Source: Bugula neritina
Lineage: Eukaryota; Bryozoa; Gymnolaemata; Cheilostomatida; Bugulidae
Direction: 5' to 3'
DNA length: 64,000 nucleotides
Assembly (NCBI GenBank): GCA_964035545.1
Contig: OZ037767.1
Coordinates: 27,017,628 to 27,081,627 of the forward strand
Below the pieces are notes generated by a model that ran no database searches, was not told the DNA's origin, and saw only the letters and a program-made list of their open reading frames with translations. The position numbers and the translations under genes are program-made. Below are positions 11,201 through 23,017 of this stretch, one piece after another (the first letter of the stretch is position 1; the number at the start of each line of letters is the position of its first letter).

Positions 11201-13618
11201 CATTCAATTGAACATTTATAAAAATTTTGAGCTTTGATATGTAAACATTATTCTTTTTCCTTTATCTTATAATCGGATGACACTAATGTTTAGTTATTAT
11301 GCTTATCGAATAAACAATAATGACTATGGCTCCTATAATGCAAATAACTACAATTATTCCAATAGTATGTTAATGTTGATTTCAGTTAAAACTCCTCATA
11401 AAGTATTATTAAATTATTCAATGCTTTACTTGTTTTGTGCTTCAGCATTTTTGAATACATCAGGTTATATATGACTTGATGTGAGTTTAAAAACCACTTT
11501 AGTTTTATGTTCTTACATTGCAAATTTTGTCTAAAATAATTTAGGAACTTTAAAGCTTTGATATTTGAAAAAACTCATACTCCTTATAACTACCACAACC
11601 TTTGCCAAAACTCATTAAGGCCATTATTTCATGCAAGCCATTGCTTTTGCCACAAACATATTTTGCTAGCATGACTAAATATTTTTAGTGTTATACAGAA
11701 GTGATTGCAACCAAATATTTTTTCTAATTTCTCTGTGGCTTGATTTACCAGCCTAACGCAGCAAGCGTTATGCTCTGCCATGGCTCTTCATACAATTAAA
11801 GACCACAAATCTTCTTTTATTTAAGGTGCTCATTTGCAATAATTAAAAGCTTGATATGAGAAATATTACAGCATTTTAAAAAGAGTTGAACAAAGCTTGC
11901 ATATTTCCACCCAACTAAACAATTACATATAAACTTTGTTTTTTTAGTTTTCTTTAAATAGAGCAACATTGCAACAACATGCAACATGAGCAACAATTAG
12001 AATTGTAGGAAATGGTTCCCCCTCATACCCTATAACTTCTTAAATGCTAAATCAATATTTTAACAGGGGGGTGTATTGTCAATATAGCAGAAGTTACAAC
12101 TACAGCGTATGGAATATAATAATGCTATACTGTCACCTACCAAATTGAGGTAGGATGGCCCAAAGAAAGCCATACACCCAGCATACTACTTGTGCTATAT
12201 AGACGTGCGCTGTAATTTTCTTTTTATTAGCTACAGACCACTGGATATGCGTCATGGTGTACCATCTCTCCAATGAGATGGTACAGAGATGTGCAATCGA
12301 TGTTGTACCACACCAAAGCATTATTATGCCATGTGCCAAACACCCTGCAATATTCACATTTGAGATTAAAACTCACACTCCATTTCAGTATTCTTTAATA
12401 TTTGTAGTGAGATACACACTTTTATATACTACCAATAATAAATGATTTATATTTAAAGCTATTTTTAAAAGATGATGCACGAGAGGTTTAATCACATGAC
12501 CTCATGTTAATATTTAAATACAGTTCAACACAAGATAGAGCAGAAAAATTGAGATGAGTGGTCTTATACTGTAAGTAAGTAACTAGTAAAATAATGCATG
12601 TGTCAAAAACAACTAGTGTAGGCAAACTAAGCAACATATTGAACAGCATAGAAAACACTGATTATAGTAAAAAAAGAAAATGTCATTATATACTGTAACT
12701 GTGAAACGAATAAAGACTTAATCCATTTAAAATTATATGAAATGAAATAATTTTATTATAAGAATTTAATTGAAAATCATGTGTCAAAATAATAAAAAGA
12801 AATATTTGAATATGGTATTTCTGTAAGCTAAGCTAAATAAATGTTGAGTGCCTACAGCTTATAACATAATTAGAAAATTGCAAAAACAAAATTTCTCAGA
12901 AAAAAGTATGTTAGAGAAACAAACTTTACCAAAATTTACCTACCAGTTCTGGAAAACACCCATCTGTGGTAGAAACAGTTGACAGAGAACATGGTACCTC
13001 CCAAGGCAGCCATTACTCCGTCACTCAAAGCTAGACTTCTCAGCAGATAGGTAACTCTCGACTGGATGCGCTTTTTGCTTGCTTTTGTAAACAACACTAT
13101 TACACAGATATTGACAAAAACACCCACTAGTGTCAGCAGCCCCATCAATGAACCTAAAAGCAGCACCATGCATGTGCAGTAGAGTTTCAAAGGAACAGCT
13201 ACTGCTAGTTATAGGATGAAGAAAATTTGTCTTACAGCACTTCACCAATACTTTTTGCACATAACTTTACAACTTTGTCTTAAATTAACACTTTAAAAAG
13301 GAATTATATAGAAATTTGAGTTTTTTTTAAATGAGTTGATTGACATGTAAAATAAAAATGTGTTGTTGGTAGAACTGGTTTTAACAATAATGCTGTAAAA
13401 CATTTTGATTATAGAAGTTGGAAAAACCAACTTTCAGGCATTGATAACTACCATGCAGCAGTTTTAAATTAATAACACATTATGTTTCATAACAAGCGTA
13501 CGTAGTGAATAGAAAACTTACCCAGCACATAATGTGCGTAAAATTCTTCAGCGGTTATCTCTCCTTCTAGAGGGAAAGAATTAAAAGCAGAAGTAGAGTT
13601 ATTGAATGAAGTAGACAT
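8210..13618 (-). CDS. Opsin, copy 1 (RGR/peropsin-like)
   Basis: Eight exons on the minus strand: 13522-13618, 12944-13153, 12141-12344, 10537-10694, 10107-10191, 9438-9600, 8899-9017 and 8210-8250, closing in frame at 358 residues. The N terminus has glycosylation-type NNST. Seen: TM1 GVFVNICVIV, TM2 LALSDG, the TM3 cysteine in GGCLAHG, ERW in place of DRY, the loop-2 cysteine in VSCSIDW, AWTPYG in TM6 and FAKLSFTLNPLLY in TM7, where the lysine is the retinal attachment site. Residue 113 (bovine numbering) is His, as in RGR opsins. The position matching Glu181 is Ala here, but Glu in copy 2. The tail is acidic (DDEQTDFESESLE). This is a light- or retinal-binding membrane GPCR. Subgroup is inferred from motifs only. 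The exon 5 donor is GTCTGG, weaker than in copy 2, and the last exon is the least certain. Confidence 0.85.
9239..9275. repeat. Short GT/GC dinucleotide tract
   Basis: Alternating purine-pyrimidine run of TG, CG and TGCA steps in opsin copy 1, between exons 6 and 7. The same intron of copy 2 holds a much longer GT array at 15909-16146, so the array was seeded before the duplication and expanded in one copy. Confidence 0.7.
9746..9818 (+). mobile_element. tRNA-derived SINE head
   Basis: A box at 9752-9768 (TGTGGTGCAATGGTTAG) and B box GGTTCGAATCC at 9796-9806, spaced as in a tRNA gene. The acceptor and T stems have mismatches and no good anticodon stem can be drawn, so it is not a functional tRNA. 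It lies in an opsin copy 1 intron and is absent at the matching place in copy 2, so it was inserted after the duplication, or lost from copy 2. Confidence 0.55.
10719..10890. repeat. 27-base minisatellite beside an opsin splice acceptor
   Basis: About 6.4 near-perfect copies of a 27-base unit containing GTTTTGCTACATGCAATACT. Because 27 is divisible by three, all frames on one strand stay open, which makes spurious repeat peptides. The array ends about 25 bases from the exon 4 acceptor of opsin copy 1, in the intron. Copy 2 has one partial unit at the matching place (18143-18158). Confidence 0.95.
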
Positions 13619-14370
13619 TGTTGGAGAGAAAACTAAAGTTATGTAGTTTGTGTTTGAAAGCTCGTGTAGGTATGGATGTATTTGCAGAATGCAACAAATA
13701 TATATGGTGACATGAATACAATGCTTTTAACTTTAAATGTGAAACACATGTATTATAAAAATAAAGTGAAAAGCTTTTAGAGATCCCAGGCTATGTGATA
13801 AATCAATGCTGTCTATAAGATGCAGGTTCTATTATATCATTGGTAAGGAATAGCAAGATTTGATGCTGTATAAACGTTGAGTTATTCAATGTGGTTGTAA
13901 TTTAGAAGCTCAGTCTAAGCTTTAGTACGTTATAATTGTACCTAAGGTTACTTTTTTCATTCAGATTACAAGTTCATGTTTGTGCTAATCTGCATTAGCA
14001 TTTGGAATACCAAAATTACCAAAGTCAATGTTGAATTCTGAGTATTTTGGTAAATTATTGGTAACAGTATTTTGGTTTTGGTATTTATTTTTATTGTTTT
14101 GTATTTTTGGTCCTTCACTTCCCTATGTTTAAGTAGTTTCTTAACCATTATCTTTTTTATTAATATATATTTTTCCTGTTTCAGATGAAAAGTGGTGCGT
14201 GATCTCCCCTCTGTAATAATTTTGCACGCTGATAATTGTTTTTTTTTGTTTACTTGAATATATATAATGTAAATTATATAAAACTGTTTCAAAAACCGTC
14301 CTGCATATACTATAAGTTATAACAGGTTTTCAATCTAATATAGCAAATAACTCCAATAGACTCATAGCGA
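13619..14370. other. Opsin copy 1 promoter region and unit junction
   Basis: The first 220 bases upstream of the copy 1 start are strongly conserved with the same place in copy 2, which suggests leader and promoter sequence kept since the duplication. No TATA box could be placed with confidence. The rest is the AT-rich junction between the two duplicated units, and an open frame here (13966-14292) looks like chance. Confidence 0.5.
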
Positions 14371-15097
14371 TTAAATTATAATATTTTTGTAAGCTGCTCT
14401 GCATTACATAATTTAATATAAATTGGCCATAGCAACCTTTGATGGGTTTTTGTTATGAATCTTTACAGCTGTTGAAGCTATGCGTTGTTTCTACATATTT
14501 TTACCTTTAGTAAAAACTTGCATTTTTGATCCACTGTGTTAGAGTATACGAATAGATTGTATTATAAGGGGTGCACATGCATTTTATTTTTGAATTTATT
14601 ATGCTATACGTATCAAAAATTTGTTTGAACTAATCCCAAATATATACAATTGTTTTCATTTATTTCACTTTATTTCATCACTTAGAAAACAACAGACATA
14701 AAACATAGAGAAGGGTATAAATCTTACAAGTTAAAATTAAGTTATGACATTATATAATAATTTATTTTTTTATTATATTTTCGTGTCAATTAGATGTGGA
14801 CAACAAAAAAATATTCCACGAATTAAATATGCTAAGACAATAGCTAAGACACATGGAGACATGTTATGCATCATATAATAAGTATGAAGACATGGTAAAC
14901 ACTAATACAACGATACTTCTCTCGGTGTAGACTTACAGTATGTCAACTAGCAAATATGTGTAGCCTGTGATTCATGAAACAAAAATAAAACAAACAAGAA
15001 TCAAATAAGACTAAGTATACATAATGTATCAATAAAATGTTAGTCTAAGCCCCTCCCCCAAATTTTCTTGTCAATTTTGCAACTTTCTGGTTTTATT

Positions 15098-18000
15098 CTA
15101 AGCTGTCAGATTCAGACTCCGTCTGCTCATCACTTTTAAAAGTGCATATAATAGTGTAAATAAAGACATTAATAAAGCTGGCAAAGCTTGCACCACTACA
15201 GTTATCTGCACTGAATAGATATGTAGTATTTTAGAAAAGGAAGCATTAAAATTTGAATACTGGTTAAAATTATTTAACATACCATGTCATTAAAACTACT
15301 TTATAGGGTATAAAATGTTGTTCAAATTAAGCTAAAAACTAAATAAAATGACAAAATCATTAGTTTGCTAAATGTATTTTGGTGTAAAAATGAGCTTTTT
15401 TGTGATATGTGTGGCATTGAATAATGTTAGCAGAAACTAATAATTTTGCTACTGTATGGTTAACTCAACACCATCTCTATCTAACCTTTGAATTTCCAAA
15501 TAAAATTTCTATACAATTTATACATATTATAGCCTTTGCAACTTGTAGTGTGTATAAATCAATAATAATGATTAGTACTTTATTTTGATGACAACATACC
15601 CAATGGCGTGCATTCATAAATGGTGGAAAGTTCTACAGGTCTAGAAACTTGATTTGCATTGCTTGATCTGTTAGTAAAACTGTTACAATCAGAACACAGC
15701 ATTGTATACATTTCCTTTCTGCAAAACAGAGTCGTTCTGTTAAAAATTTCTTATAAATTATAAATAAAATATATACGAGAAAGCATTAAATAATACAACA
15801 TGAATGCAAATAGTAAGATGTGATATAATGTAATTTAATTTTTAAATATATCTAGAACTTTGAAATACTTAACTACAATCCTTTTATATTTAAATCTGGT
15901 GTTTAAAAATGTGTGTGTGTTTTTGGTGTGTGTTTTTGGTGTGTGTGTGTGTGTGTTTGGTGTGTGTGTGTTTGGTGTGTGTGTGTTTAATTGGTGTGTG
16001 TCTGTGTGGTGTGTGTGTGTGTGTTTGGTGTGTGTGTGTGTTTTTGGTGTGTGTGTGTTTTTGGTGTGTGTGTTTTTGGTGTGTGTGTGTTTGGTGTGTG
16101 TTTGGTGTGTGTTTGGTATGTGTGTGTTTGGTGTGTGTGTGTGTATTGTTATAGGATTGTGGAACAAGTGTAATTTAATTATCTGGAGTAAAGACATAGC
16201 AGCTTTCAAAGTGCTGAAAAGTTTTGTGATAACTTTGAATTTAAAGCAAATGTAAGCTTCATGGAACTCGACTTACTTTCTTACAGCTATAACTAATTAC
16301 TGACCTGTACTGAGCGCTCATTCCTACGTAGAGCAGAGGGTTCAGCGTAAATGAGAGCTTTGCAAAGAATGCGGTTGACGAAAGAAGAACTGGTGGGAGA
16401 GACTGTGGGTAAATAGTAGTCCACACACTTATGATTCCATATGGAGTCCAGGCCAAAAGGTAAAAAACTACAACATACTTTTAATGTATTCTTACCAAGT
16501 TTATTGATGCTTTCTTTAGTGTAGCATAATATAATGTAAAACTTATGACTGTTTTTTTAATAGTGCATACAATATTATTATATTATAATACATTAGGCTA
16601 CAAAGTTTAAAAGGCACATAAAACTATTATATAGTATACTTTTTTGGCAGCTAAGTCAAATACACAATTTTGTAATTCTGGCTAGATACATTGTATACTA
16701 GTACTAACCAATACTTAAATGAACTTATGATTTATGTGCTAATAATTAGTAATAATAATCTAGATAATATAGTTAGCAAAATTTGCGTTATATGAGCCAA
16801 GCTTGTACATGCCATCAGACAGTAAATAATTTTGTGAAAATTGTCAAATATTTTTGAAAGTTTTCTTCTTTCTCCTAAAAGTCTTATATAGAGAAGACAA
16901 ATCCCACCTTTTAATTATTTTTACTTGCTCATTGAAATTGGTCGCCAATAATCGAAAGCTTTTGTTTAAAAGATAAAGTTTCTTTTTAAGGAATTTGATA
17001 GGATGAAAATTCATCAAATTTTTAAATACGCATATTCCAAATCAAGGTTGTTTCCCACTATTTAGTATTTTATCAGCATGGTATTGTTGCACAATAACAT
17101 TAACAATTGCATTACATGGTGTAATGTAAAACATTTCCACAAAATAGTAATAGTTATTATATTATTACTTATTATACAAATATATTACAAATATATCAAA
17201 ATATTGAATGTATATGCTTAAAGATTTAGCTAAAAATGATACTTAGTTAATAAATTAATAATCACCAGCCATACCTTTAGAATAGACCATTTTCCTGGCC
17301 AATTCCATTTCTCTTTTCACATACTTCTTATCTTTCCTCTTTACAACTGCTCCGCTAACCTAAAACAGTTGCAAAACCTCAAAAGCAATATACTGGCGTA
17401 ATAGCATTGACTTAACATAAAATTGTAGCTTTTAACATAACCTTATATTTAATAACATTCAGAGCAAAAACTGATCTTACTGTTTTATGCACGTGTTAAG
17501 CTAAATTACTCAAAATAAAACTGGTTTATACTAATCATAAAACTAGTTGAATTACAAAAAGTAACTTCTGTATAATATTTGATAAAATGTGCAATATAAG
17601 AAATAAGTTACAAGTTTTTTATTTGTAACATATTACTGTGAATGCAAAAGTTTCGCTATGAAGTTTTACATTCTTACTTATATTGCCTTTTGCTTTATAA
17701 TATAGTGCTTGCATAGATATTAACCATCTACTTTATATTGTAACATATTGCTTAAAACTTCACATCTTCTAACCAATAATTACTTGCTGTATGGTTTTAG
17801 AGTAAACATCGAGACTACACACTGTTTTATATATAGGTAAAAAATGTATAATGATACTTTCTTGCTATATGCAAAAATTCAAAATTAATAAACTGGTATT
17901 TATAATTATAATTTGCTCTTCTTTTACTGTTAAAAATCAAGTGGCAATGTTTAAAGGAAACTTACAGTCTTAAAAATAATGATATTGGTAGCTGTAATAA

Positions 18001-20882
18001 TTATGCATGGAATGACGAAAGTGGTTACAAAAATGGTAATATTATAGGCTTTGTGTGCAGCAGATCTGCTAAACCAGTCAATTGAACAAGAGACTCTTCC
18101 TTCGACTGTGTAACTCTGGAAACCTGCAACATGCTACACTCATTGAGGTTTTGCTACAGGCTGTAGACAGCAACAGTAAACTGAAAATACCACCAATTAA
18201 GTAAAGTAGTGACAGATCTGTATTGAAACATTTTCAACAGCAGTTAATGCACTTGTTACTTGAGTTTAATTTACTTTTAACTTCAATATTTGACTTTTAC
18301 CTCACATTTCGGTTACATAATATAAATCATTCAGTTATATAACACTTTCCAACAGATAACCATTGGCTAACTGAAAATGAGATGCAATATTTTCAACTCA
18401 TTTAATTATATTTATAAAATTTTGAACTTTGGCATGTGACATTACTTCTTTTTCTTTTATTTAGTGTTGAATGACACAAAAGTGCCAAGGTTTAGTTTTT
18501 ATGCTAATTGAATAAATAATGACTATGACTCCTATAATACAAACAATTGTAATTATTTTAATGGTATATAAATGTTGATTTCAGTTAAAACTCCTTATAA
18601 AGCATGATTAAATTGGTCAATGTTTTACTATTTTTGTATTTCAGCATTTTTAAATATAAAAGCTGCTGTGACTTGCTTGGGGTTTAACAACTGGTTTAGT
18701 TTGGTGTTCTTGCATTGCAAGTCTTGTTTAAAATGCTTTACTGAAAAGTTTCGATATTTGAAATTCATACTCCTTATAACTGCCACAATCTTTGCCAAAA
18801 CTCATTAAGGCCATTATTTCATTGTTTTTGCTAAAAGCTATTAGATATTGCTAGCATGACTAAAGGTTTTTTTTAGTACTATACAGAAGTGATTTTAACC
18901 AAATATCTTTATTCTAATTTCTCCATAGCTGAATCTATTATACCAGTCTAACACAGCAAACGTTATGCTGGTCTAGCTCTTCATACATTCGAAGACCACA
19001 AATCTTCCTTTTTAATTTAGGTTTTCACTTGCAAAATTTAAAAGCTTGATGTGGGAAAGATTTATACTGTATGTTTTTTTTTATAGAAAGGGAGCAAAGC
19101 TAATAGATTAAATGCTGATGTATAAATTTTTTTCTTTGAATAAAATGATATGAACAACATTTCAACTTATAGGAAATGATTTCTCCTCATGCACTATAAG
19201 TTCTTAGATGTTAAATTAATATTATAACAGAGAGAGGCATTGCATTATTAATAACATAAATTGCTAATAATACTAGAACATATTGTTAAAACTACATGTA
19301 TGAACATTAATAATATTAGACTGTCACCTACCAAGTTGAGGTAGGATTGCCCAAAGAAAGCCATATACCCAGCATACTACTTGTGCTATGTAGACATGCG
19401 CTGTAATTTTCTTTTTATTAGCTACAGACCACTGGATATGCGTCATGGTGTACCATCTTTCCACTGAGATGGCACAGAGGTGTGCAATTGATGTTGTACC
19501 ACACCAAAACATTAACATGCCATGTGCCAAACAGCCTTCAATATTATCGTACATGAAATTAAAACTCACACTCCATTTCAGTACTTTTTAAATTATAAAT
19601 TGAAAAGTTATTGATGCCATGAGATCTAAAATTTCAAATACTATCATTTATAAAAAATTTATATTTAAAGCTATTTTTATAAAATGATACAAGAGAAATT
19701 CAGTTCATGTCATCAGGCGTCATGTCTAAATGTTAATATTCAAATACCTATAGCATGACGCAAGATTGAGTAATATTTCAACTGAGAAGAGTGGACTTAT
19801 ACTGTGTGTAAGTAATTAGTATAGTACTGTAAGTAGGTAACTAGTATAGTACTGTAAGTAAGTAGCTAGTGTAATACTGTATTTGTCAAAAACAACTAGT
19901 GTGGTCAAATTAAACAATATTATAAACCAGATAGAAAACACTGAATTTAGTAACAAAAGCTAATGTAATTATATAACTATAAGATAGAAAATATTGCTTA
20001 GAATAATATAGACCTACTCTAATAACTACATCTGCTTTATTAAAATTTTAATCGAAATCATGTGTTAAAATGATAAAAACTATTTTTGTGAGTTTAGAAA
20101 AGTAGACGTTGAGTGCCTACGGTGATAACAATAATAAAAATGCAAAAAACAATTTTCAAACAAAAATATTTTAGAAAAATAAGTATGATGAAAATTTACC
20201 CACCAGTTCTGGAGAACACCCATCTGTGGTAGAAACAGTTGACAGAGAACATGGTACCTCCCAAGGCAGCCATTACTCCGTCACTCACAGCTAGACTTCT
20301 TAGCAGATAGGTAACTCTTGACTGGATGTGGGTTTTGCTTGCTTTTGTAAACAACACTATTACACAGATATTGACAAAATCACCAACTGGTGTCAGCAGC
20401 CCCATCACTGATCCTAAAAGCAGCACCATAAGCTCAGTGTCAAATGTTCAGTTACTGCTAGTTTCAAAAACAAAATAGTTTGTGTCGAAACCTTTCCACA
20501 ATATAATATGTCTTGTACATATAATAAATTTGTCTTAAAAGTGAACTTTTAAAGAAAGAAATTATATATAAACTTTTGCCACTTTTTCAAATAAGATAAA
20601 TAATGTTCTTAATATGTAAGGTAATAACATGCATTTATGTTTTTAACAGGCCACTTTTTTAAAAAGTTTGAAAATTTTTGATAGAAATTGAAAATAATCT
20701 TTATTTAAATGTAGATATTGAAAACAGTTTTCAAAGTAATCAAAACATTATGCTAAATTGCAAGCATAGTGAATAAAATACTTACCCAGCACGTAATGTG
20801 CATAAAACTCTTCAGCGGTTATCTCTCCTTCTAGAGGGAAAGAATTAAAAGCAGAAGTAGAGTTATTGAATGAAGTAGACAT
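15098..20882 (-). CDS. Opsin, copy 2 (RGR/peropsin-like)
   Basis: Paralogue of the opsin to its left, with the same eight-exon plan and identical lengths for exons 1-7: 20786-20882, 20204-20413, 19332-19535, 17966-18123, 17275-17359, 16305-16467 and 15600-15718; the last is placed at 15098-15132, giving 356 residues. It keeps the TM7 FAKLSFTLNPLLY with the retinal lysine, CLAHG with His at site 113, VERW in TM3 and AWTPYG in TM6. The residue matching Glu181 is Glu (TVEGRVSCSIDW). The exon 3 acceptor is AAG, not CAG. The end differs: the DNA matching the acidic tail of copy 1 is read in another frame (VMSRRSLNLTA), unless an acceptor I cannot see restores it. Expression, if any, is probably driven by the conserved 5' flank upstream of 20882. 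Confidence 0.83.
15909..16146. repeat. GT-rich microsatellite
   Basis: About 240 bases of GT runs broken by GGT and TTT units, in the intron between exons 6 and 7 of opsin copy 2. It creates long false open frames (Cys-Val on one strand, His-Thr on the other). Alternating GT can form left-handed DNA. Confidence 0.95.
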
Positions 20883-21120
20883 TGTTGGAGAGAAAACTAA
20901 AGTTATACAGTTTGTGTTTGAAAGCTCGTGTAGGTATGGATGTATTTGCAGAATGCAACAAGTATATATATGGTAACATGAATACAATACTTTGCCTTTT
21001 ACACGTGAAACACATGTATTATAACAATAAATTGAAACAGAAGACTTTTAGAGATCCCAGGCTATGTGATAAATCAATGCTGTCTATAAGAAGCAGATTC
21101 TAATATATTATTGGTAATGG

Positions 21121-21221
<101 letters not shown>

Positions 21222-21450
21222 CAGTACATATTTAGTTAATTAAAATTGTATGTAGCGATAGCAATATTTTATGCTGCATACATGATGAGCCATTTTGCAG
21301 CCATAATTTAGAAGCTCAGTTGAAGCTTTAGGTCATACGTGTAAAAGAGTAAGTACAATATAATGACATCTACAGTTACCTTTTTTATTAAGACTACAAG
21401 TTCATGTTTGTGCTTACAGCCTGCATTAGTATTTGAGATATCAAAGATAT

Positions 21451-21520
21451 TGTGTGTTTGTGTGTGCGTGTGCGTGTGCGTGTGCGTGTGCGTGTGCGTG
21501 TGCGTGTGCGTGTGCGTGTG
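21451..21520. repeat. GTGTGC hexamer microsatellite
   Basis: About 70 bases of tandem GTGTGC, preceded by imperfect GT. On the other strand it makes a false poly His-Thr frame. Confidence 0.95.
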
Positions 21521-22074
21521 TATTTCATCATAGACATTTACACTGATTATAAAATAGATGAAAAAAGAAACGACAATAATTATCAAAAGAAAGCGTAACA
21601 AGGAAAAAAATTATTTTGAAGATGATGATGGGGCCCATTGTGAAAAGGCAAAGCCAGCAAGAACGCCAGCCCGAGTTGTTGACACTAACTGCTAGCATTT
21701 AGTATTTCTGGTAATGGTATAATATGGTAATGACAGTATTTTTAAAATCTCAACATTCAAACTAAACACTGACTTATCACTAGCCCATGCATTGTGCAAG
21801 TTAAGCTCATGTATTTACAAACATAAAATGCTATAGCTGGGCCTGCATGGCAAAATAATTAGAGTTATCTCAACTAGCTCAGTAATAAAGTAAAGTTTTG
21901 ATAATATTTGAAACTTTCTAAGAAACTTTGTATTTTTACAACACATTTATGTTGGTTAAAAGTTTGACCTATTTGCAGAATAACTTTTCATAAAAAGTTG
22001 AAACCAAATCATTTTTAATGACATCTATTTTTCTTGTCTTAATCATGTTTTAACTCCTAACCACAAGCAGCCAA

Positions 22075-22240
22075 GTTGTTTTATAAACAGCTACAGGTTG
22101 GGGGTGATTGAGTGCAGTTGTTTAAAGTTCTCAAGTTTGAAGCTGAGGTTTAATGAAACCTCCTTTTTTAAACTTAAAAGCTGCAAACTATTGCACTCAG
22201 TCATCCCCCCAACTTGAAGCTGCTTATAAAATAATTCAAG
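22075..22240. mobile_element. Foldback (hairpin) element
   Basis: Imperfect inverted repeat: the arm at about 22077-22116 is the reverse complement of the arm at about 22192-22236 with a few changes. Inner parts also pair (AAGTTTGAAGCT with AGCTTTTAAGTT, and AGGTTTAATGAAACCT at 22146-22161). The whole 165 bases could form one long hairpin. No coding content; it looks like a non-autonomous foldback transposon. Confidence 0.6.
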
Positions 22241-22549
22241 CAGCGTAGTATATTATAATATTTTCTTTTCGGTCTCTAACCCTTTGACCTCCAATTATGT
22301 ACAACTAAAAGCAATGAACCAGAAAATACTAGTTCAGTGACTAGAAGTTACATTATGCTCTCGCAAGAATTTCTACTCGCGCCCCAAACAAAAATGTAAA
22401 AATCAAATTGAAGAGCTCGGGTTATCATTATTTCTCTGCTACTGCTATCAGCGTGATCTATTAATTTTAACCCTTTGCTGCTCATAAGCGCGTAACAGCC
22501 TTAACTAGAAATATTTTCCATTTCATTGCTCATAAATAATAATATTATC

Positions 22550-22905
22550 TCTTCCAGTACTAATACTAATAGTAATGCTAATAGTAATAGTAATACCAGA
22601 TATTAGATTACTTATATTTTTAATTAACTTATAGTTATACTAGTCATATTCATAGTGATACTTATACTAGTGATACTACCAGTACTACTACTACTGTCTA
22701 CTAGTACTACTACTAGGGATACTATTAGTATTACTAGTCATAGTGATAATATTACTATTAGTAATAGTTGCTACTTAGTGAGTTAGAGTTAATAAATAAC
22801 TGTAAGTATTTAAATTAAAATTGAATTATTAATACACTAAATCTAATACTAATAGTAATAGTAATAGTAATACTGATGGTCATAGTGATAGTCGCACTCA
22901 TTGTA
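22550..22905. repeat. Degenerate TAGTAATACT-type low-complexity block
   Basis: Repeated short words such as ACTAGT, AGTAATAGTAAT and GTGATACT, largely self-complementary, without a fixed period. Similar words form a longer block at 38980-39540. Confidence 0.6.
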
Positions 22906-23017
22906 ATTGTTGTTAGTTGTAAGCTTTTACTGTTCACTTTTTGTTAAACACAGGTAATGCTAAAAGTAAAAGACAAAAGTTGTAGAAAGGACTTTTCCAT
23001 GACTTGAACTAAATATT

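Noticed and set aside
13966-14292. 108-residue minus-strand frame, Lys/Ile rich
   Set aside because: Composition follows the AT-rich DNA, it has no motif, and the matching place in the second duplicated unit is not open.
15835-16255. Long open frames on both strands (Cys-Val and His-Thr rich)
   Set aside because: They are produced by the GT microsatellite in an opsin intron, with no start context or homology.
21308-21601. 97-residue frame with a hydrophobic start and a His-Thr run
   Set aside because: The His-Thr run is the GTGTGC microsatellite, and the flanks are the conserved noncoding 5' region of an opsin.
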